A stretch of 64,000 nucleotides of DNA from the NCBI RefSeq assembly GCF_015832195.1, contig NC_052019.1, forward strand, positions 43,527,016 through 43,591,015, in the 5' to 3' direction. The translations under genes and the position numbers were made by a program. Shown one piece after another: positions 45,601 to 58,904 of the stretch (positions are counted from its first letter, which is position 1; each line of letters starts with the position of its first letter). The notes beneath the pieces are model-generated. The model searched no databases and was not told the origin of the DNA. It saw nothing but the letters and a program-made list of their open reading frames with translations. The stretch is from Motacilla alba alba. Its lineage: Eukaryota; Chordata; Aves; Passeriformes; Motacillidae.

Positions 45601-45659
45601 GTGTGTGAACAGCTGGAATGCATGGAGCTCTGCCTGGGGATGGATAAGGAGCCAGCCAA

Positions 45660-47505
45660 GACTTTATGGACAAGGACTATAGGAAGAATTCGGCCAGGGT
45701 GATGTTATCACAATGGGTGTCTGCTGGGGGCCAGCTGATCAGGAGGAAAAACTGGATGAGACCCTCTACAGAATGGAGTAAAGGCAGTGTTGTGTTTGCA
45801 GGTCCTGGTGTCTTTATGGGGCACTTCAGCCACCCTGATATGTGGGTGGAGGGACAACATAAGCCGGACATGAGGAATCCAGGAGGTTCCCAGAGTGCAC
45901 CTATCATAAATTCCCCTTCCAAGTGACAAAGGAGGCAACAAGGAGAGTTGCTGTGCTGAACCTCATACTCATCAACAAGGAGGGGCTCAGAAATGAAGGT
46001 CAAAAGCAGCCTTTGCTTCAGTGACCATTAGATGGTGGAGTTGAGGATCCCAAGGGGAGGGAGGAGGGTGAGAAGTGAGCTTCAGGAGAGCAGATTTTGC
46101 CCTCTTCCAAGATCTGCTTGCAAGAGTCTCAGGAGATAAGGCCTTGGATGGAAGAGGTGGGGAGGTAAAGGGAAGGGCAGGTAAAAAATCTGGTTAATAT
46201 TCCAAGTTCATGAGACCTCCACTCCAAATATATAGCCAGGTAAAAGTGCCAGGAGGCCCGTGTGGATGAATAAGGAGCTCCTGGCCAAACCCAGATATAC
46301 AAAGGGAGCCCACAGAGGGTGCAAACCTGGGGGGAGTACAGGAGCATTGTTTGAGCATCCCTGTTCAAATTCAATTCCAGTTGGACTTTAGCCTTCCTAA
46401 CTCCAGAGGGTGAGGTGGATTGAAAATGAGGTGAATGACCTCACCCAGAAGGTGTCAGTTGAGGGTAGGAAGTCTTGTTAGATGCCATTAAGTGTCAAGA
46501 CTGGGTCTGATCCTGTCCGATATCCTCATTGATGATACTGACGATGGGGCAGACTGTGTCCTCTGCAAGTTAACTGGTAACAGGAAACTGGGAGGAGTGG
46601 CTGCCGTTCAGAGGGACAGGCTGGGGAAATGGGTTGACAGCAAATGAACTTCAGTGACTTCATGAAGTTCAACAAAGAGAAGTGGAAAGTAAATGCATCT
46701 GGAAGGAAACAGTGCCAGGCATCAGTACACCCTTTGGACCACCCATTTGGAAGGCAGCTTGTCAGAAGGGGCCTCAGGGACCTGGTGGACACCAAGTTGA
46801 ACATGAGCCAGCAGAGCACCCTCGCAGAAAAGGCTAACAGTGTCCTAGGCTGTGCTGGGAAGAATGCTGCCAGCAGGTGGAGGGAGGTAATCCTTGCCTC
46901 TGCTCAGCACTGGTGAGGCCACTCTGAGTGTATTGTTTCTGCTTTGGGCTCCACATTACAAGAGAGACATGGTGTGAAGATAATGAAGGGACAGGAACAT
47001 CTTCCCTGTGAGGAAAGACTGTGAGAAATGGGGTTATTAGACTGGAGAAGGGGAGACTCATACTGGATCTTATTCATCTATATAAATACCTGAAGGGAGG
47101 GGACAAAGAAGGTGAAGCCAGGCTCCTTTCTGTGGTACGTGGTGACAGGACTGGAGGCAATGGGCACAAACTGAGGAGGTTCCGTCTGAACACCAGGAAA
47201 TACTTTTTTTATTGTGAGAATGACTAATCACCAGCACTGATTGCCCAGAGAAGTTGCACAGACTCTATACAAATTCTCATACATGATGGAGGCTGACTGT
47301 CTGGAAGGCAGCTTTGTTATAAAGGTGACTGAGCACTGGCACAGTTGTCCAGAGAGAGGCTGTGGAATTTCCATCCTTGAAGGTATTCCAAAGCTGACTG
47401 GACATTGCCCTGGACAGCCTACTCTAGGTGGCTGTGCTTGACAAGGGCATTTTGACTAGATGACTTCCAGAGGTCCCTTCCACCCCCAGCCATTCTGTCA
47501 CAGAG
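45660..47505 (+). mobile_element. CR1 LINE remnant, endonuclease through 3' end
   Basis: A decayed CR1 copy in sense orientation. Translated pieces follow the order of the CR1 ORF2: endonuclease-like GHFSHPDMW and LILINKEGL (45.8-46.0 kb), an NKELL pre-RT segment (46.27 kb), the degenerate RT stretch with HDDTDDG-like and LMKFNKEK-like blocks (46.5-46.7 kb), and the C-terminal region at 46.9-47.2 kb. The 3' end has the typical GGACAGCC...AGGTCCCTTCCACCCC sequence. Frameshifts and stops break it throughout, so it is inactive. Confidence 0.75.
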
Positions 47506-47929
47506 TGAAGCAATAACCCCTCACAGGGGGACACACTTATGCCACAGGACTAAGCCAGTTGATGCTGCTGGACAGCCACAGAGGGGAGGGACAATACCCC
47601 CCATGAGGTGACAGAGTGAACTGGTTGAATGTTGCCCACCTACAAAAAAGCCACTTGAGACCTGAGGTCTGTAACGCCTCACAGGCTTCCTGGCACAGAG
47701 GGTGTGGTGCCTAAGGATACAGTCCTAGGGAACATAGAGGTACAAGAAGGTACAGCAATACTGAACAGATCTTCCCCCTGAAACCCACACAGGATTCCTA
47801 AATGTTTATGCTACAAACCAAGATGAAATCTTCCTATTTCTTGGAACAGAACCATTTGATAATACTGTTGTGCCTCATCTAGGGCCCACAATAACATTCC
47901 TACCCAAGAATACCCAAGGTGCACAAAGG

Positions 47930-47990
47930 CCATAGAACCATAGAATTGTTCAGGTTTAAAAAGACCTTTAAGAGCATCAAGTCCCAGGGG
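47930..47990 (-). mobile_element. short CR1 3' end, antisense
   Basis: The plus strand reads CCATAGAACCATAGAATTG followed by a TTTAAAAAGACCTTTAAGAG-like stretch and CATCAAGTCCC. This is the reverse of a CR1 3' terminus with its ATTCTATG-type octamer tail. Only about 60 bases remain; sense is on the minus strand. Confidence 0.7.
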
Positions 47991-47999
47991 CTGTGTTTA

Positions 48000-50900
48000 C
48001 TAAGATAAAATCTGACTTCTCAAGAGTAGCATCAGACAAAGCCAGACCCCTTTGGTATTTTATCACTGGACAATGATTTATGGAGCAGTCCAGGAGCCAG
48101 TGCAGCCAAGGTAGATAAAAAAAGCAGGATCAGAACTGGATCCTGTTTGGCTTTGTAGCTGTAGCTGACGTCAAGTTGAACATCTCTCTGAACGGTCAGC
48201 CCTGCTTAGACAAGCCTGCTGGTGCATTATTGTGCTAGAGGCACCAGCCACCAAGTGGAATTCTCTGTCTGGTGTTATAGCAAAAAACCTCAGAACTGAA
48301 GGGAGCCTCTACCATTGAAAAAAAATATTTCTAAAAACAAGCATCAGGGATGAGTACCAGTCTCTTCCTGAGTGGAAGGGAAATCCTTGGTCCCTCTGTG
48401 AGATTTGCAGCTGCTGACCTTGTCTTCTAGCTATGTGGGCCTGTGTCCCTCTCTGAGATGGCAAAAATGTGACCGGGAGTGGCTGCATATGTTGTGGGTA
48501 AAAAATTTTCAGAGCAGCTGAGAGTTGGAATTTGTGCTATGAGTAAGATGAGCTTTTACAGAATGAGTTAGCAGGTGTTTTAGGTGATTCATTGTCTTCT
48601 GATAACTGCCCAGTTCCGGAGGCATTGCTGGTATGTGAAAACAAGGTAGGTCTGGGTGAATCAGAGGGCCGAGGGAAGAGTACTGGTGGTAGTTAGCAAA
48701 AATATGCACAAGTTTATTCAGGGACCAAGCTGTAATCTGCCATATTTTCCAAGGTCTGCAGTGAACTTCCTAGAAAAAAAATGGGTCTTCTTTGTGGGTG
48801 TGCCTTGGGAGCAAGCCCGTTACTCCATCCTCCAAAGGCAGGCACTGGTGTAAAAGGCTAGACGAGCCAAACTGAGCCATCTTTGCATGATACCTTCTGC
48901 CCACCCTCAAAAAACATACCCAGTGAGTCCTCTGTGCCTGGTAGCACTGGTGCTGCCTGGATAATCTTGGGTGTCTCCAAAAGATGGGAGTACCTTTTCT
49001 TTCATCTCTTGCTGACCTCCAGGATACATCTCCAGATTTTTGGCCATTATTTCTCCACCAAGCACCTAAACTACAATAATTTGTTTGCATCCACAATTAC
49101 CATATTTCACATCTTGAGTACCTGCAGGCTACTTTGGAGAGGACAGATGAAGGGTCTGCAGGATGAAGAAGGGAGCATGGAACTTAGTGGCAGCTTACAC
49201 CTACATCGCCATTAGCTTCCCACTTTAAACCAAACAGTCTGCATTTGTCACAGAACTAAAAGGAGCAGAACACACAGAAGACTTTTCAATGCAGCTCAAT
49301 GGCCTTGCATATGTCCCAGAGCAAACTTTGTAATTATACCTTATCCTAATTACTGCTGCAGTTGCAAAGACAGTAAAACAATGAAATCGGCACCCGCTCC
49401 CAGGGCATCCAAGCAGTCCAGGCCATGGGAAAAGTTGGAAGCATTCCCAGCCCTACAACTAAATCCCAAATTCTGGTGCTCAGGAAGCTCAGCAATAAGC
49501 TTGCAAGTTCAGACATTTCAGTAAGGCTGTTCTAAATGCAGTGACAGGTCTGAGGGAGGAGTGCAAGGTCAGCTCTCCTGCATGTGCTGCGTTGCCATCG
49601 TACCTGTGAGTAACATAGGGTCGCCTTGCAGAAAGAGAGGGCTGCTGTGTCCAAGTGCAGTGTAGATGTGCTCCTGATGTGAGAGAATAACCCAGCTTTG
49701 GTATGCATTGAATATTTTCTTTTGCAGACCCATGGCAGCATTGTCTGGAAGAGCCCTTCCCAGTCTCTGGTCCAGCCTGCCTCTGGGAGCAAGGCTGTTC
49801 CCAATGCTGGGGCAGTGCTGGGGTTTTGTCTAACCAACACCAGCAAACCCCCAAAGGTCACAGGCCAACTCTGCTCTGAGGAGCTCTGAGGAGCTGTCTC
49901 AGGGCTGCCTCTTCTCTTAGGGGAGATTTTGTTTCCCTAAAATCCCAGGGCTACAGTAGTAATTCCTTGCAACCAGCTTTTTATAAAAGGGAGGGAGAGG
50001 GGGGAAACAGAGCAAAGGAAAGATCTGAGAATTAGCAAAGCTCAAACATTTGCAGGTGGCCTTAGACTGAACCAGTTAGCTCTGTGCCCAGTGTTGGCTT
50101 CCAGTGGGGAGACAGTTTATGTGATGGACATGAGAAGCAACATCGAGATAGTGAAGAGGAAGGACCAAGAGGTGGGTAAGAGCATCACTCTTATTCATTT
50201 GAAGAAAGCAAATGGAAGAAACTGATAGCTCTGCTAACTTTTGTGCATTTAGCTTCCACATAAAAGCTGAATCTAGAGGTGAATATCTCACTGAAGAAAT
50301 CCATTACCCTCCACAAACCACCAAGATAAAATGATGACTGCAGTCTCTCTCTTAGGCACCTACAACCAAACTCTTGCCCCAGCATTCAGCCTTAATGATA
50401 AAGGGGTCAGGAAATGAGGCAGGATTGTGAAAGAAGAGGTTCATGAACTTTCAGCCAGGTGAAATGCGTATGAGCTACAGCAACACTCATTATCAGAGGA
50501 GGAGCTGTCTCCAGTTCCCAAGCCATACTCTCCAAGACCTAGTGGAGTGGAAGCAAGGAAATGGCACAGAATAAGCACAGCATCCTGTTTCAAAGGCTTG
50601 AAATCAAGTTATAGATCCATAATTCAGTGTCTAGAAAATTGAGCTACACAAAGGATTCGTTCAGAGGCACCAAGGAGCTAGTATGGGGACTGAGAAGCGA
50701 ATAGCTGCAATTTCTTAAGAGCTATTTTATACCAAACCATTTAAATTTTCTCTCTCAAAGATCTGGCAGATAAAGGGTAAGCAACCGATGTGAAAATTTT
50801 GACCTCCATAAAGGACTTTGTGTTATTCCATTCAGACTTCTTGTCAGAAAGGGAAATACTATCTAGATGAAAGATGGATGTAAAATTAGAGCAACTAAAG

Positions 50901-51180
50901 CACCTTTACAAGAGCTATTCCTGGCTTACAGTCAGACTAGAAAGAAATATACAGAAAGGAACCGCAGGAAAACGGTCCTGGCTTTCATACTATTCACTGC
51001 TTCCATACTGTGGGTTAGAAGTCACAATAAACTGTCTTAGAAATATTGTGGAAAATGTTAAAGAAAACAAAGCCAGAGGAATGCCAGAAAGTAGACCCAT
51101 CAAATGACCTTAAAGACCTGGCAAAGACAGGATTTGACATGATCCAGATGAAATTCTATTCAAGTCATGTATAAAACACT
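48000..51180. other. intergenic region between CR1 copies
   Basis: No exon, RNA gene or nameable repeat recognised. Open frames near 48.8-49.2 and 49.5-49.9 kb are short, overlap on both strands and have no conserved motif. Confidence 0.4.
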
Positions 51181-51239
51181 TTGAAATTGGATCAATCCTC
51201 CCCAAGGAGAGAATGGGACGTGGGATCTGCTGGTAGGAA

Positions 51240-53306
51240 GGCTCTGGATTGAGAGGCCGAGGTATGACTAGGCCAAATACTGGGTCCTACATGTTGGCCA
51301 CAACAGACTTTGGGGCCCCTTCGGGGATCTGCTTTGTAGAGGCCTGAAGGGCAGAGGGGCAGAAAGATGGCTAGTATTCACAGATAACCAACCTCCTACA
51401 AGCTCCAGAGCAATGCATCCCAATGAAGAGGAAGACTGGCAAAAATGCCAGGAGCCCCTGGACAAACTCAAACTCAAACCCTCCTGTAAGGAGGCTACAG
51501 AGGGTGGCAGCAAGGCCAAGCAGCCTGGGAGGAAGACAGATAAACTGCAGCCAGGGATCAGGTTAGGAACTGCCCACACTGACAGAATTAAACCTGACCA
51601 CGGCATCAAGGGCAGCAAGAAGAGCTTGTATTGGTACATCAGTAATAAAAGGGAGAATGGGAGACTTGATTACCCAAGATATAAAGAAGGTTGAGGTACT
51701 CAATGATTTTTTTGCCTCAGTCTTCACTGCCAAGTGCTCCAGCCACACCAACCAACTTGCAAAAGGCAAAGGCAGGGATTGGGAGAATGAAGAACTACTT
51801 GCTGTAGGAGAAACATTTTGAGACCATCTCAGAAACCTGAACTGCACAAGTCCGTGGGACCTGATGAGATACATCTGTGGGTCCAGAGGGAATTGGCAGA
51901 AGAAGTGGCTAAGCCTCTATCCATCATATTTGAGAAGTCATGGCAGTCTGGTGAAGCACCCACTGACTGGGAATGGAGAAGTGTTTTTTAAAAAAGGAAA
52001 TAAGAAAGACACAGGTAACTACAAGCCTCTCAGTGCCACTTTGGCACCCAGCAAGCTCATGAAGCAGATCCTCCTGGAAACTATGCTAAGGGACATGGAA
52101 AATAATAAGGTGATTGGTGACAGTCAACACGGCTTCAGTAAGGGCAAATTGTGCCTGACAAATTTGGTGGCCTTCTGTGAGAGGGTTACAGCGCTGGTGG
52201 CTAAGGGAAGAGCAACTGACATACTCTACTCAGACTTGTGCAAAGCATTTGACACTATCCCACAAAACATAATTGTCTCCAAACTGGAGAGATGTGGATT
52301 TGGCAGATGGACAGCTCAGTGGACGAGGAATTGGCTGGGTGGTGGCACTAAAAGAGCTGTGGTCAACAGTTCAATGTCCGAGTGGAGACCAGTGACAAGT
52401 GGTGTTAGGTGGTCTCAGCTGGGACCAGAGCTGTTCAATGTCAGTGACAGGGACAGGGGGATCAGGTGCATTCTCAGCAAGTTCACTGATGACAACAAGC
52501 TGTGTGGTGTGGCCAACATGCTGCAGGGCAGGGATGCCAGCCAGAGAGATCTGGGCAGGCTTGAGATGTTCAGCAAGGCTAAGTGCAAAATCCTGCAGTT
52601 GGGTTGGGGCAATCCCAACCACAAATACAGGCTGGGTAGAGAATAGATTGAGAACAACACAGAGGAGAAAAGCTTGGGGACTTTGATGGACAAAAAGCTG
52701 AACATGATCTTCAATGTGCCCTTGCAGCCCAGAAAGCCAACTTGTCCTGTGCTGTATTTGAAGCAGTGTGGGCAGCAGGGCAAGGGAGGGGATTCTGTGC
52801 CTCTACTCTACTTTAGTGAGACCCTACCTGGACTGCTGCATCCAGCTCTGGGACCTCCAGCATGAGAGACACATGGACCTGTTGGAGCAAGTCCAGAGGA
52901 GGTCCAGAGGAGGGCTGGAGCATCTCTCTTATGAAGACAGGTTAAGAGAGCTGGGGTTGCTCAGCCTGGAGAAGAGAAAACTCTGGGGAGAGCTTACAGC
53001 AGATTCCAATATCTAAAGGAGTCTACAAGAGAGCTGGAGAGAAATATTTCACAAGAGAATGTAGTAGTAGAACAAGGGCTAATGATTTTATACTGAAAGA
53101 GTGTAGGTTTAGATTAGATATTAGGAAGAAATTCTTTACAGGGAAGGGGTCACAGCATGAAGCCTGCCAGAGCTCAAGAAGTCTTTGGACAATGCTCTCA
53201 GGCACATGATGTGATTCTTGGGATTGTCTTGTGCAGGGGCAGTAGCTGAACTGGATAATCCTTGTGGTTGCCTTTCAACTCAGGATGTTCTATGATTCTA
53301 TACTGT
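51240..53306 (+). mobile_element. CR1 LINE remnant with reverse-transcriptase region
   Basis: The best preserved CR1 copy. An open stretch at 51,864-52,646 encodes RT signatures: NYKPLS near its start, QHGF, LCKAFDT, a degraded GPELFNV, and FTDDNKL in place of the usual FADDTKL. Upstream at 51.4-51.7 kb lies the pre-RT segment ([12 protein letters not shown]). Downstream are CR1 3' coding and UTR sequence and a terminal TTCTATGATTCTAT octamer tail (53,288-53,304). Stops between the segments and loss of the endonuclease region make it inactive. Confidence 0.85.
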
Positions 53307-53505
53307 GAGGGTGGTGAGTCACTGGAGCAGTTTGCCCAGACAATTTGTGAATGCTTCATCCCTGAAAGTGTTGAAGGCTAGATTAGATGGGGTTTTGGGG
53401 AACCTGGTCTAGTGTAAAAGGCTTCTGCCCATGGTGGGGGAGGTTGAAAGTAGATGATTCGAAGGTTTTTTCTGACCCAAAACATTCTATAATTCAATAA
53501 AATAA
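53307..53505 (+). mobile_element. second CR1 3' end abutting the first
   Basis: Immediately after the octamer tail of the larger copy, another CR1-like 3' UTR begins (GTGAGTCACTGGAGCAG) and ends in ACATTCTATAATTCAATAAAA. Same orientation and 5' truncated. Either two insertions met end-to-end or one copy landed at the tail of an older one. Confidence 0.65.
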
Positions 53506-53519
53506 CATGGGAGCAAGAT

Positions 53520-56500
53520 GCAGCGATCTCTCCATCCACAATTATTAGAATAGATTCCCATATACTAGAAGTTTCACAATTTCTCAGTCTCCAGAACATG
53601 CACAGGGCACAGCTGTCTCCCACCCTGGACTTTCTCAAGGGGAAAGGTTTAAGCAGGTCTTTTCCACTGTGGCCTTGGCCATATGTCCAGTGGTTTGGCC
53701 CACAAAGCTGACCAAACTACCAGCAAATACGTAAAGGCACATGCATAAGCCATCTGCACTTTGGTTTCAGGTGTTTCAGCCCAATGGGAGATCAAAGTCC
53801 ATGCAGATGAGTCACATTTACAGTGTAATGAGATGAACCTCCATCATGGAGCACTGCTTTTGCCTTGCCAGTTGCAACATGCTATGCAGCCATGAGCATT
53901 AGCTTTGCCCTTTAGCTTGCAAGATCTGTGGCCCAGGAACTGGACAAACATGCAGTTTCCACAGCCAGACACAGCTTCAACTGCTCTCTTATTCCTGTCT
54001 GAAAAGGGCTGCACCTCCAAAACCCAGCACAGGAGCGTCATGTCTAAACTACTCCCAACCATTTCAGGACTAAGTCAGACAAAAATAGATATAGCTGCAA
54101 AAATGCTTTTTGTATCGTTCTCGGAACTGAAAGCAGCACTGGGCAATCTGGCAAGTCCAAGTGCAGCAGTTTAGAAAGTGAGGGAGTTTAACGGATGAGT
54201 GAATACCTGGGGGGCATCTAATAAGGCTTTCAACAACTCATTCCCAGGATCCAGTCTGAATAGTGTTCAGACTCACAGCTGGGCTGCAGAAAGAGAGCAG
54301 GGACAGCCTCAGTGCTCACTGATGGATTTACTGTTCCCTGCAGGCGTTACAGGATGCTGACCCCAAACTGCAGCTCCCTCACACTGATTTTTGAGCAGGG
54401 GGAACAGCCACAACTGCAATGGCCACGGGCCTGGGTATGTTAAGCCACGGCTGGGTCACAGCCCTGGAGTGAGACCTGCCAGTATGGGTGCTTGCAAGCC
54501 CTTTAATGCCCAACGCATTCCTGCTGTTTGATAATCCCTCTGGAGTGCATCCTCAGGGCTGCTGTTTCCACTATGGTCATCCTGGAAGGGGGCAGGTCAA
54601 TGGGCAAGTGGAAGGCTAATCAATCTGCTTGTGGAAGTGCCACCACAAAGGCTGGATAGCTGGGGCATGGAGCTGCCTGCTGGGTGCTGACCACTGCTGT
54701 CGGTGCTCTGGGGAGCACACACAGATCTCTCTTCCACATTCAACCAGCCAGAGGGGTCACAGCCCCTGTCCTATCTGGGGCTCATCCTTGGCCTCCCAGC
54801 AGGCACAAAGACAGCAGTGTGTGTGTCCAGGGAGGAAGCTGGGAGCATGGCTGGGAGAAGCCCATTGCAACTGCAGCTGTTTGCACAATGCAGAGAGTGT
54901 TCCAGTTGCACTCACATGCTGCAGGGGCCATGGCTAGAGAGCAAGGAGAGCCCTCAGTTTGCACTCTTAGAAATTGCCCCATGCAAAATGCTCCAAGAAA
55001 AAGCAGCAAAATTGGATGGTCAGAACAAAATCATTCAACCTGGACACCTGGCTAAGGAAATCTTCCTTTGGGATGGAGACTGAGGAGAGGCTTAGACAAC
55101 CAGGTCTAATGCTAAAAAGCACAGCAAGGACTGTTTGAGCCATCGTGCTTTGATCCCAGCCTGCAGGGATTTAGGGTTTGAAATGAAGGCAATGAAATGC
55201 AAACACAGATGGATAGTGGAGCTACATAAGTGCCTAGACCAGAGGAAATTGCAGCCCCCTAAGTGCAGATCCTGCCTGCACGGGCACTGTTCTCAGCCAG
55301 TTCCCATCTCCTACATCAGGCAAGACACAGGTGACTGCCACACTCTGCAAAGCAAATTCTTCTCAGGTGAGAGAGAGGATAAATTATATACAGCCAGGGT
55401 CAAGTGCCTGCTGGCTACCTGCCAGTCACAGGGCAACCCAGCGTGGCACAGCACATGTCCACAGACCTGGCAGCCTTGTGGCTTGGTGTCCAGCACAGGC
55501 CAAGCCCACTTTGAACCCAAGAAGGAATCAGGTTCAGTGTAACTTGTAGGACATGCAGGCACTGTGGTGGTATGGGGGCATCTTGTCATATGTGACACAG
55601 GCAAAGCCCCAGGGTCAGTGGGATGTAAACAGGAATTACCAGCTGCAGGCTCCTGCTAAACAGCCCTGGCCCCAACTGTTCCCCACACAGCAAACAGGAT
55701 GCTGAGAGATCCTGCTGCTGCTGAGGAAGGGACTCAGAGTAACCTCCTTGAAAAGGACCCCACTGTCCCCAAGTCTCAGTGCCGACAATGGAGGGGCAGA
55801 GCTACCTTTGTGCAGGGAAGCTCTTCTCTCCAGAGACACATTTTGAAAGCTCAATTGGGCCTAGAAATCTGATCAGACTATGGATCACATAGGAAGCTGT
55901 GAAGATTGTTGTGTGCATATGTTCTTTGCCATTGCTGGCATCAGGCAAACCCTGCTCAGCTGGTGTGACAATGGGGTAACCCAAAAACTACTGGTCCTAT
56001 CCACACTGACCTCACACTGTCACCTAAGAGACACTAGCACTTGTCCAGTCTGGGGTGCCATCACCATCAGGGGCTGGAAGCAGACAACTAGAGAGGCAGG
56101 GAACAGGTTGAACACAGGAATATTGGCCCAAATTCATTCCCAGCCTTCAGTGATGCAAGCTATCTGAGGCTGGAAGAAGCAACTCAACACTAAATACCTC
56201 ATAATGGATTTTTTTTTTTTTTAATGTCTTCCTTGGAATCAGTCTCAAGTTCTGACTATCCTGCCCTAGAACTTTTTCAGGTCCAATTAGCTCAAGGCCA
56301 TCTGCTACTCTTCCAATTTACAATGGGGTATTAAAAAATAGTAATAAAATGCAAGCCAACTCAAGCAGGCCTGGATAAAGTTTCCGTCATGTTCTTAAAG
56401 AGATGACTGCGACAATGTAGGAAAAACTAAGTCACAGCCTTGGTGAAGTAGGAAACACCAAGCAAGGTGGCTTTTCCCACTCGGTAGCTAGGGCAATGTG

Positions 56501-58450
56501 GGAAGGAAGGCAGTTTCAGCCAGACCATTTTATCTCTGAGGCCAGATGGCTTTAAATGCTTCCCCAGAGCTTGGAAAGGGCCAGGCAGTTCTTTGAATTT
56601 CTTTTCATACCACCTCATTAGAAAGTAAAAGAGAAGAAATGAACAATCTATAACTTTGTGGCAACGGGAAACAGCTCTGTTAATCCCATTTCCTTCCCCA
56701 AGCTTATTCAGGGCAGGTCATCCAGCATCAGGGCCACATCACCTAATCTGCTTATCATTGTCCCACAGCCAGGAGCCTGGGCATCAGCCCAAAGGGCAGA
56801 TGCATCCTCCTGGGCAATATTAATAAATTGGAAAGGCCCAGGTTTTTAAACCTGCCCTGGTGCATAATTGTGATACTCCTGGGATCCAGCTTCTGCTGCA
56901 GCTGCAGATCCAAGGAGTGGCCACCTCCCAGACTCAAGCCTGCATAAGCAAGGGCAAGAGGGGCACAGCACTGCTGGAGGAACAGATGAGAGAAAAAGGA
57001 AGGTGTTGCAGCGAGAGGGATCCTAGGGCAGGCATTGCAAAGCCCAGGGTGGGCATTACCCTGTCGCTTTCTTAGCCTTTCTGGGTAAAATGTGGGCAAA
57101 TCCAACAAAATGGAGAATTCCTCCCTTTCCATCAGGGTTGGCACATGCCCACCCACACACCTGGGATGGGGAGAAGAGTCCTGGCCAGCCATGCAGGACT
57201 CAGGTTTTGCTATCACCTGCTCACAGCTTGACTTGGATGGTCCATGGGCAACCACTGCTATACCTGACAGCACTGCCACCAAGCTGTGATTTGTCACCTT
57301 AGTAAAAGCCTCCTGAGTGGGGAGGAGGCAAAGGGCACTCACTCATCCATGGCACTGTGCCACCCAGCTTGCTACCAGCCCTTTCCCTCTGCCCTCTTCT
57401 CCTCCAGGAGCACTACATCTCACAACCAACCTCCACTTGGTGTCCAGATGGAAAGGTGTCCAGATACAGCTCCCAAGAGAGTCAGGACTATAAGGTTTCA
57501 GGCTTGCAGCACCTGTTCCTGTGAGGGGATGCCATGGCCAAAGGCAGACTCAGGAAACACATCAGGCTGGCAGCATTTGTGTGTTGGTTGGACCCCAGCT
57601 GCCAGGGCAGTAGTGCGTGCCTTAGCACAGAGTCAGTGGCTGGAGCAGGGTAAAAGTTACAGAAGTTAATTGAACAGGAAAGGAATCAGCAACCCCTAGC
57701 TTAGTTTCCCAGATGAGGAGTGCCAAGTTTTAGCCAGCTACTGGCTACATACCACAAAGCCAGGTGTTCCTGTTTTGGAGCTATGCTCATCTGGCTGCTG
57801 TGTAGACGTGGCTGGAGACATGAGCCTTTGGCTGAGTCCAACCCACCCCTGCCTTCCAGCTGGACTAAGATCCAGTGTTCAATAACTTCAAAATCCCTCC
57901 CCAAAATGATCTGGCACCCAGAGAGCTGAAGGGCTTCAGGACTTCGGGAAATAGCTGTGGGACGGAGGCGCGGGAAGGGAGCCGGGAGCAGCTGGTCCAG
58001 CACAGACCCACGCAGCCCTCCAGACGGAAGGCCTTCCTTCCTCCAAGGCCAGGAACCAGCAGCGCAAAGATGCCGTGGGGCACACACAGGCAGCCAGCCT
58101 TCCAGCTCAGCCGGCGTTGCTCATCCCCAATCCATCCACAGAGGATGCTGCCCTCTCCTGGGCTCAGTGTGACTGGCAGAAACTCAGGGAAATTTGACGA
58201 GACCCAAGACGAGTGCTTTTTGGGCTTTAAAATCCCCCACCGGCGTTCTCAAACGTGGTGATTTCCCGTACCTGTCTCAGTGGACATCCCAGGGACTCTT
58301 CCTGCCCAGAGCCAGGCTGCTGCGTCTGCGGGTGCCCTCTGAGGGCAGCGTGGGACGGGAGGAGCAGGGCCAAGCTCAGGAGCTCTCCCTGAAGGACAAG
58401 GAGATGGGGAGGTCTCTTGGGCCAAATGTGAGAGCTGCCAGCATTTCATC
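53520..58450. other. intergenic region upstream of CLDN23
   Basis: No supported exon or repeat. A 14-base T run occurs near 56,209-56,222. Open frames of 100-195 codons on both strands (54.6-55.6, 56.8-57.3 and 57.7-58.3 kb) lack motifs, mutual frame continuity or splice context. Confidence 0.4.
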
Positions 58451-58529
58451 TTAATTATTTTAATTCATTAGTTGACTATTTTGGTAGCAAAATAAGCTCG
58501 CATGCAGTTAACGAAGGGAGCTGTAACAG

Positions 58530-58900
58530 GGCCCTACGCCGCCCCAGCAGCCCGGGCACGGCCCCCATCCCGCCACCTGCGAGGGGATAGCGGGGGCCGG
58601 AGCTCCGGCACTCCCCGCGAGTTCCCGCCCTCCTGGAAGGCGCTGTCCCCGCCGCATGTGGCGGCCAGCCCCGCCCGGGCCGGGCTCCGCCCGCCGGCAC
58701 CGCTTCCTGCCCGCGCCGGGCGGGGGCGGCTCCGCGGGCTGCCCGCCTCAGGGGCTCCGGGACCGCCTGAGGGCTCCGGGGCCGCCGCCGGACCCCCGCC
58801 CTGCCTGCGCCGGTGCCACAGCTCCTGTCCAGCGAGCCCCGGAGCTCCCGCTGACCTCGGGCGAGCAGAAGCCCTCCGGAGCCCGCTTCACCCACCTCCG
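58530..58900 (+). promoter_or_regulatory. CLDN23: CLDN23 GC-rich promoter and 5' UTR
   Basis: CpG-dense block directly ahead of the CLDN23 start, rising abruptly from AT-rich sequence near 58,490. It contains several CCCGCCC/CCGCCC boxes and no TATA. The cap site cannot be placed from sequence alone. Confidence 0.6.
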
Positions 58901-58904
58901 CAGC

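Noticed and set aside
45660..47505. Endogenous retrovirus or a host gene in this repeat-rich block
   Set aside because: No LTR pair, primer-binding site, gag or protease motif is visible. The order of endonuclease, RT and 3' tail pieces fits a CR1 LINE.
58656..58904. In-frame upstream ATG extending CLDN23 by 83 codons
   Set aside because: The extension is Pro/Arg-rich, has no claudin similarity and would precede the first membrane helix. The ATG at 58,905 aligns with the known start MRTP.
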